A stretch of DNA of 64,000 nt from Lachnospiraceae bacterium. Its GTDB lineage: Bacteria > Bacillota > Clostridia > Lachnospirales > Lachnospiraceae. This document shows, one piece after another, positions 62,600 through 64,000 of the stretch; position 1 is the stretch's first letter; each line of letters starts with the position of its first letter. The stretch covers positions 54,372-118,371 of the forward strand of contig JAPFDH010000030.1 of NCBI GenBank assembly GCA_026169045.1, in the 5' to 3' direction. The notes under the pieces were generated by a model. It was not told where the DNA came from and did not search any database. It was given only the letters and a program-made list of their open reading frames with translations. The position numbers were made by a program, and so were the translations under genes.

Positions 62600-62642
62600 A
62601 AAAGAGAAGCAGAATGGCTGCCTGCCCTTCTGCTTCTCTTTT
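62600..62642. terminator. Terminator between the broken reductase and the lipoprotein gene
   Basis: Perfect 15-bp stem aaaagagaagcagaa / ttctgcttctctttt with a 13-base loop. It can serve both strands. Its sequence is almost the same as coding bases 61446-61492. Confidence 0.9.
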
Positions 62643-62705
62643 CATTAAAGAAAATAATCACTTTTTTTGGAAAAACAAAAAATTCATTCTGACACATCTT
62701 CCTTG

Positions 62706-63326
62706 CTATTTGGGAAATCCTGTATATCCCAAAGCCACTGACAGTTTATCATCTGCCATCCACAGATCCAGTATCAAAATAGGCTTTCCGTCAGATTGTT
62801 CCCATACTCCCTTCATTTCTTCATCCTGCGAAACACACTCCCACTGGGACGCATCTTCGGCAAAATACCAATTGGAAAATACATCATACATACTTTCTCC
62901 GTTTCCAACTTTCTGGAACTCCGCAAGGGTTGTAATATCTTTTAATGTTTGTCGATTCAAAAGAATACTGTCTTTTAGCTCTTCGCCATATGTCTTTTCA
63001 AAATATTCATAGAGTTCCCGACATTTTTGAAATCCCTGTTCCTGATCTGCATATGCATACCGGACAGCCGCAAGACGATCACCATGAAAGATATAATAAT
63101 TTCCATCCGTATCTTCAAATTGCGTTGTTTCTACACCAGGATACGATTGATCAGTCCAGTCTTTACCGATTATTGTTTTCACCTCTTCTGATGTTTTTCC
63201 TATGTTTGTCTGTAAAAACTCATACTCATCCGGTACCGTATCTTCGTTTTTTTTATCATTTTTCATACTGCATCCGCAAAGTACAAAAAGGAGCACAACA
63301 CACAAAACAATTTTTATTTTCTTCAT
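62706..63326 (-). CDS. Putative lipoprotein of unknown function
   Basis: A 206-residue protein with a lipoprotein signal: 'MKKIKIVLCVVLLFVLCGCS', lipobox LCGC (Cys19). The mature part is acidic, with 'NIGKTSEEVKTIIGKDW' and 'YIFHGDRLAAVRYAYADQEQ', reminiscent of small BLIP/SmpA-like surface folds, but I cannot name a family. GGGGGGAT precedes the ATG. It is transcribed alone. Confidence 0.85.
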   Translation of the reverse strand: MKKIKIVLCVVLLFVLCGCSMKNDKKNEDTVPDEYEFLQTNIGKTSEEVKTIIGKDWTDQSYPGVETTQFEDTDGNYYIFHGDRLAAVRYAYADQEQGFQKCRELYEYFEKTYGEELKDSILLNRQTLKDITTLAEFQKVGNGESMYDVFSNWYFAEDASQWECVSQDEEMKGVWEQSDGKPILILDLWMADDKLSVALGYTGFPK

Positions 63327-63352
63327 AGAAATCCCCCCATCTTAAAAAGAAT

Positions 63353-63406
63353 CTATTCGCTTCGTTCAACTCTTTTTCCGTATTCGCTTCTTTTCATATT
63401 CCCCAT
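63353..63406 (-). other. Possible 17-codon leader ORF
   Basis: A second copy of the unusual RBS GGGGGGATT lies before an ATG at 63406 encoding MGNMKRSEYGKRVERSE, just upstream of the lipoprotein gene. It may be translated as a leader or may be chance. Confidence 0.25.
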
Positions 63407-63511
63407 CGGAATCCCCCCAATCTTTTATTTAACTAAAACATTTTTATATTTAGATATATCGTTATCATATTTTGATTTTATCACAAATATTCAATAGATT
63501 ACAATCTTTTT

Positions 63512-63679
63512 TTACACATTTTCATACCATTTCGCCTGAGTTTTCCACAGTAATGCATATTTTCCTCCACATTTCATCAGTTCCTCATGCGTTCCCATCT
63601 CTACAATCGCTCCATGATCCACTACCAAAATAAGATTTGCCGATACCGTTGTACTCATACGATGCGTCACATACACCAT
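63512..63679 (-). pseudogene. Tail of an ABC-exporter ATPase fused to a start codon at a deletion junction
   Basis: 55 codons: 'MVYVTHRMSTTVSANLILVV', 'DHGAIVEMGTHEELMKCGGK' and a usual exporter ending. It is the last ~55 residues of an ABC ATPase (H-loop His included); Walker A, signature and Walker B are gone. The ATG overlaps the stop of the JetC-type gene as TAATG, where a downstream jetD would normally begin. Confidence 0.8.
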
Positions 63680-64000
63680 TATTCTTCCACCTTCAGTGCA
63701 TCAAACTCTTTCCGCTCAAACTCCTGTATAGAAATACACTTCTTATTTGGGTTGGCATAGACAAATGTCTTATCCACATTTTCCAGATAATTCTGTATCT
63801 TATCATTGGTGGCGCTGATAATGGCCTGAAAGCCCAAATCCCGAATCAGTTTAATACAACTGGCTACTTTTTCAGCATCCATTTTTGAAAATGCTTCATC
63901 CAATACCACCAATCGAATCGTAGGATTCTGCTTGGAATTTACCTGGGATCCGATTTTATAAGCCTGCGCGAAACTAGCCAAAAGAGCAATATATTGGGGA
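63679..64000 (-). CDS. SMC-like ATPase C-terminus, COG4913 / Wadjet JetC type (cut by window end)
   Basis: The frame is open to the window edge; 107 codons are visible. 'YIALLASFAQAYKIGSQVN' and the Walker B region 'IRLVVLDEAFSKMDAEKVAS' followed by 'IKLIRDLGFQAIISATNDKI' match the C-terminal ATPase half of COG4913 proteins, the JetC subunit of Wadjet anti-plasmid systems. In Wadjet the JetABC loader and JetD nuclease cut circular DNA. JetA and JetB would lie beyond 64000; JetD should follow but is missing. An SbcC-like relative outside defence remains possible. Confidence 0.75.
   Translation of the reverse strand, partial: PQYIALLASFAQAYKIGSQVNSKQNPTIRLVVLDEAFSKMDAEKVASCIKLIRDLGFQAIISATNDKIQNYLENVDKTFVYANPNKKCISIQEFERKEFDALKVEE

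Overview
The window reads as a low-GC, Gram-positive gut-type anaerobe, most likely a Lachnospiraceae member close to Blautia. That is inferred from strong AGGAGG-type ribosome binding sites, rubredoxin, indolepyruvate:ferredoxin oxidoreductase, Lpl-type sugar ABC transporters, PocR-AraC regulators, and small repeats of a kind I recall from that family. No rRNA, tRNA, CRISPR array or prophage was seen.

Layout. 1-5.7 kb: end of an AraC regulator, a small conserved protein, a first Lpl-type oligosaccharide transporter (permease, permease, binding lipoprotein) and a rubredoxin too short for routine gene finding. 5.8-9.5 kb: PocR-AraC regulator and FAD oxidoreductase, with a 165-bp inverted-terminal repeat at one end and a TA-flanked MITE at the other, then an MntP-like protein. 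9.7-12.3 kb: sugar O-acetyltransferase, Maf, and an anti-sigma-like protein whose sigma factor has collapsed. 12.4-30.7 kb: a minus-strand carbohydrate locus with a GH106-like enzyme, a second Lpl-type transporter, a YetA/PL26-like protein, a DUF4450-like protein, a serine hydrolase, a frameshifted GH36 enzyme and a 763-aa membrane-sensor AraC regulator. It resembles a locus for importing and cutting rhamnogalacturonan-type oligosaccharides in the cytoplasm. 31-41.7 kb: mixed housekeeping genes (MarR, DUF885, NiaR, MATE, MetG, a URO-D-like protein, AraC, YitT, thioesterase). 42-47.5 kb: an aryl-pyruvate oxidation operon, paaK-iorA-iorB-paaK-ACT. 47.7-50.1 kb: debris of a carbohydrate-binding protein and a two-component system split by a TnpB-only IS605-type element. 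50.2-56.8 kb: a second glycosidase operon (acetylesterase, GH2 with an in-frame amber codon, GH95). 57-62.6 kb: a second PocR-AraC/FAD oxidoreductase module, an aldo/keto reductase, an AraC regulator and a second aldo/keto reductase broken by an ochre codon. 62.7-64 kb: a lipoprotein, an ABC-exporter tail fused at a deletion junction, and the C-terminus of a JetC (Wadjet)-type ATPase.

How it fits together. Sugars enter through two Lpl-type transporters and are cut by enzymes that lack signal peptides, under control of several AraC regulators. Two PocR-AraC/FAD modules at opposite ends of the window share a 25-bp putative operator (TGCA, 17 bp containing ATTTTACA, TGCA) at three places. At one of them a MITE lies between the operator and its gene. 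The window also holds many broken genes: one frameshift in a G7 tract, two in-frame nonsense codons, three internal or junction deletions and one gene cut short at an IS end. This points either to active gene decay or, for the single-base lesions, to sequence errors.
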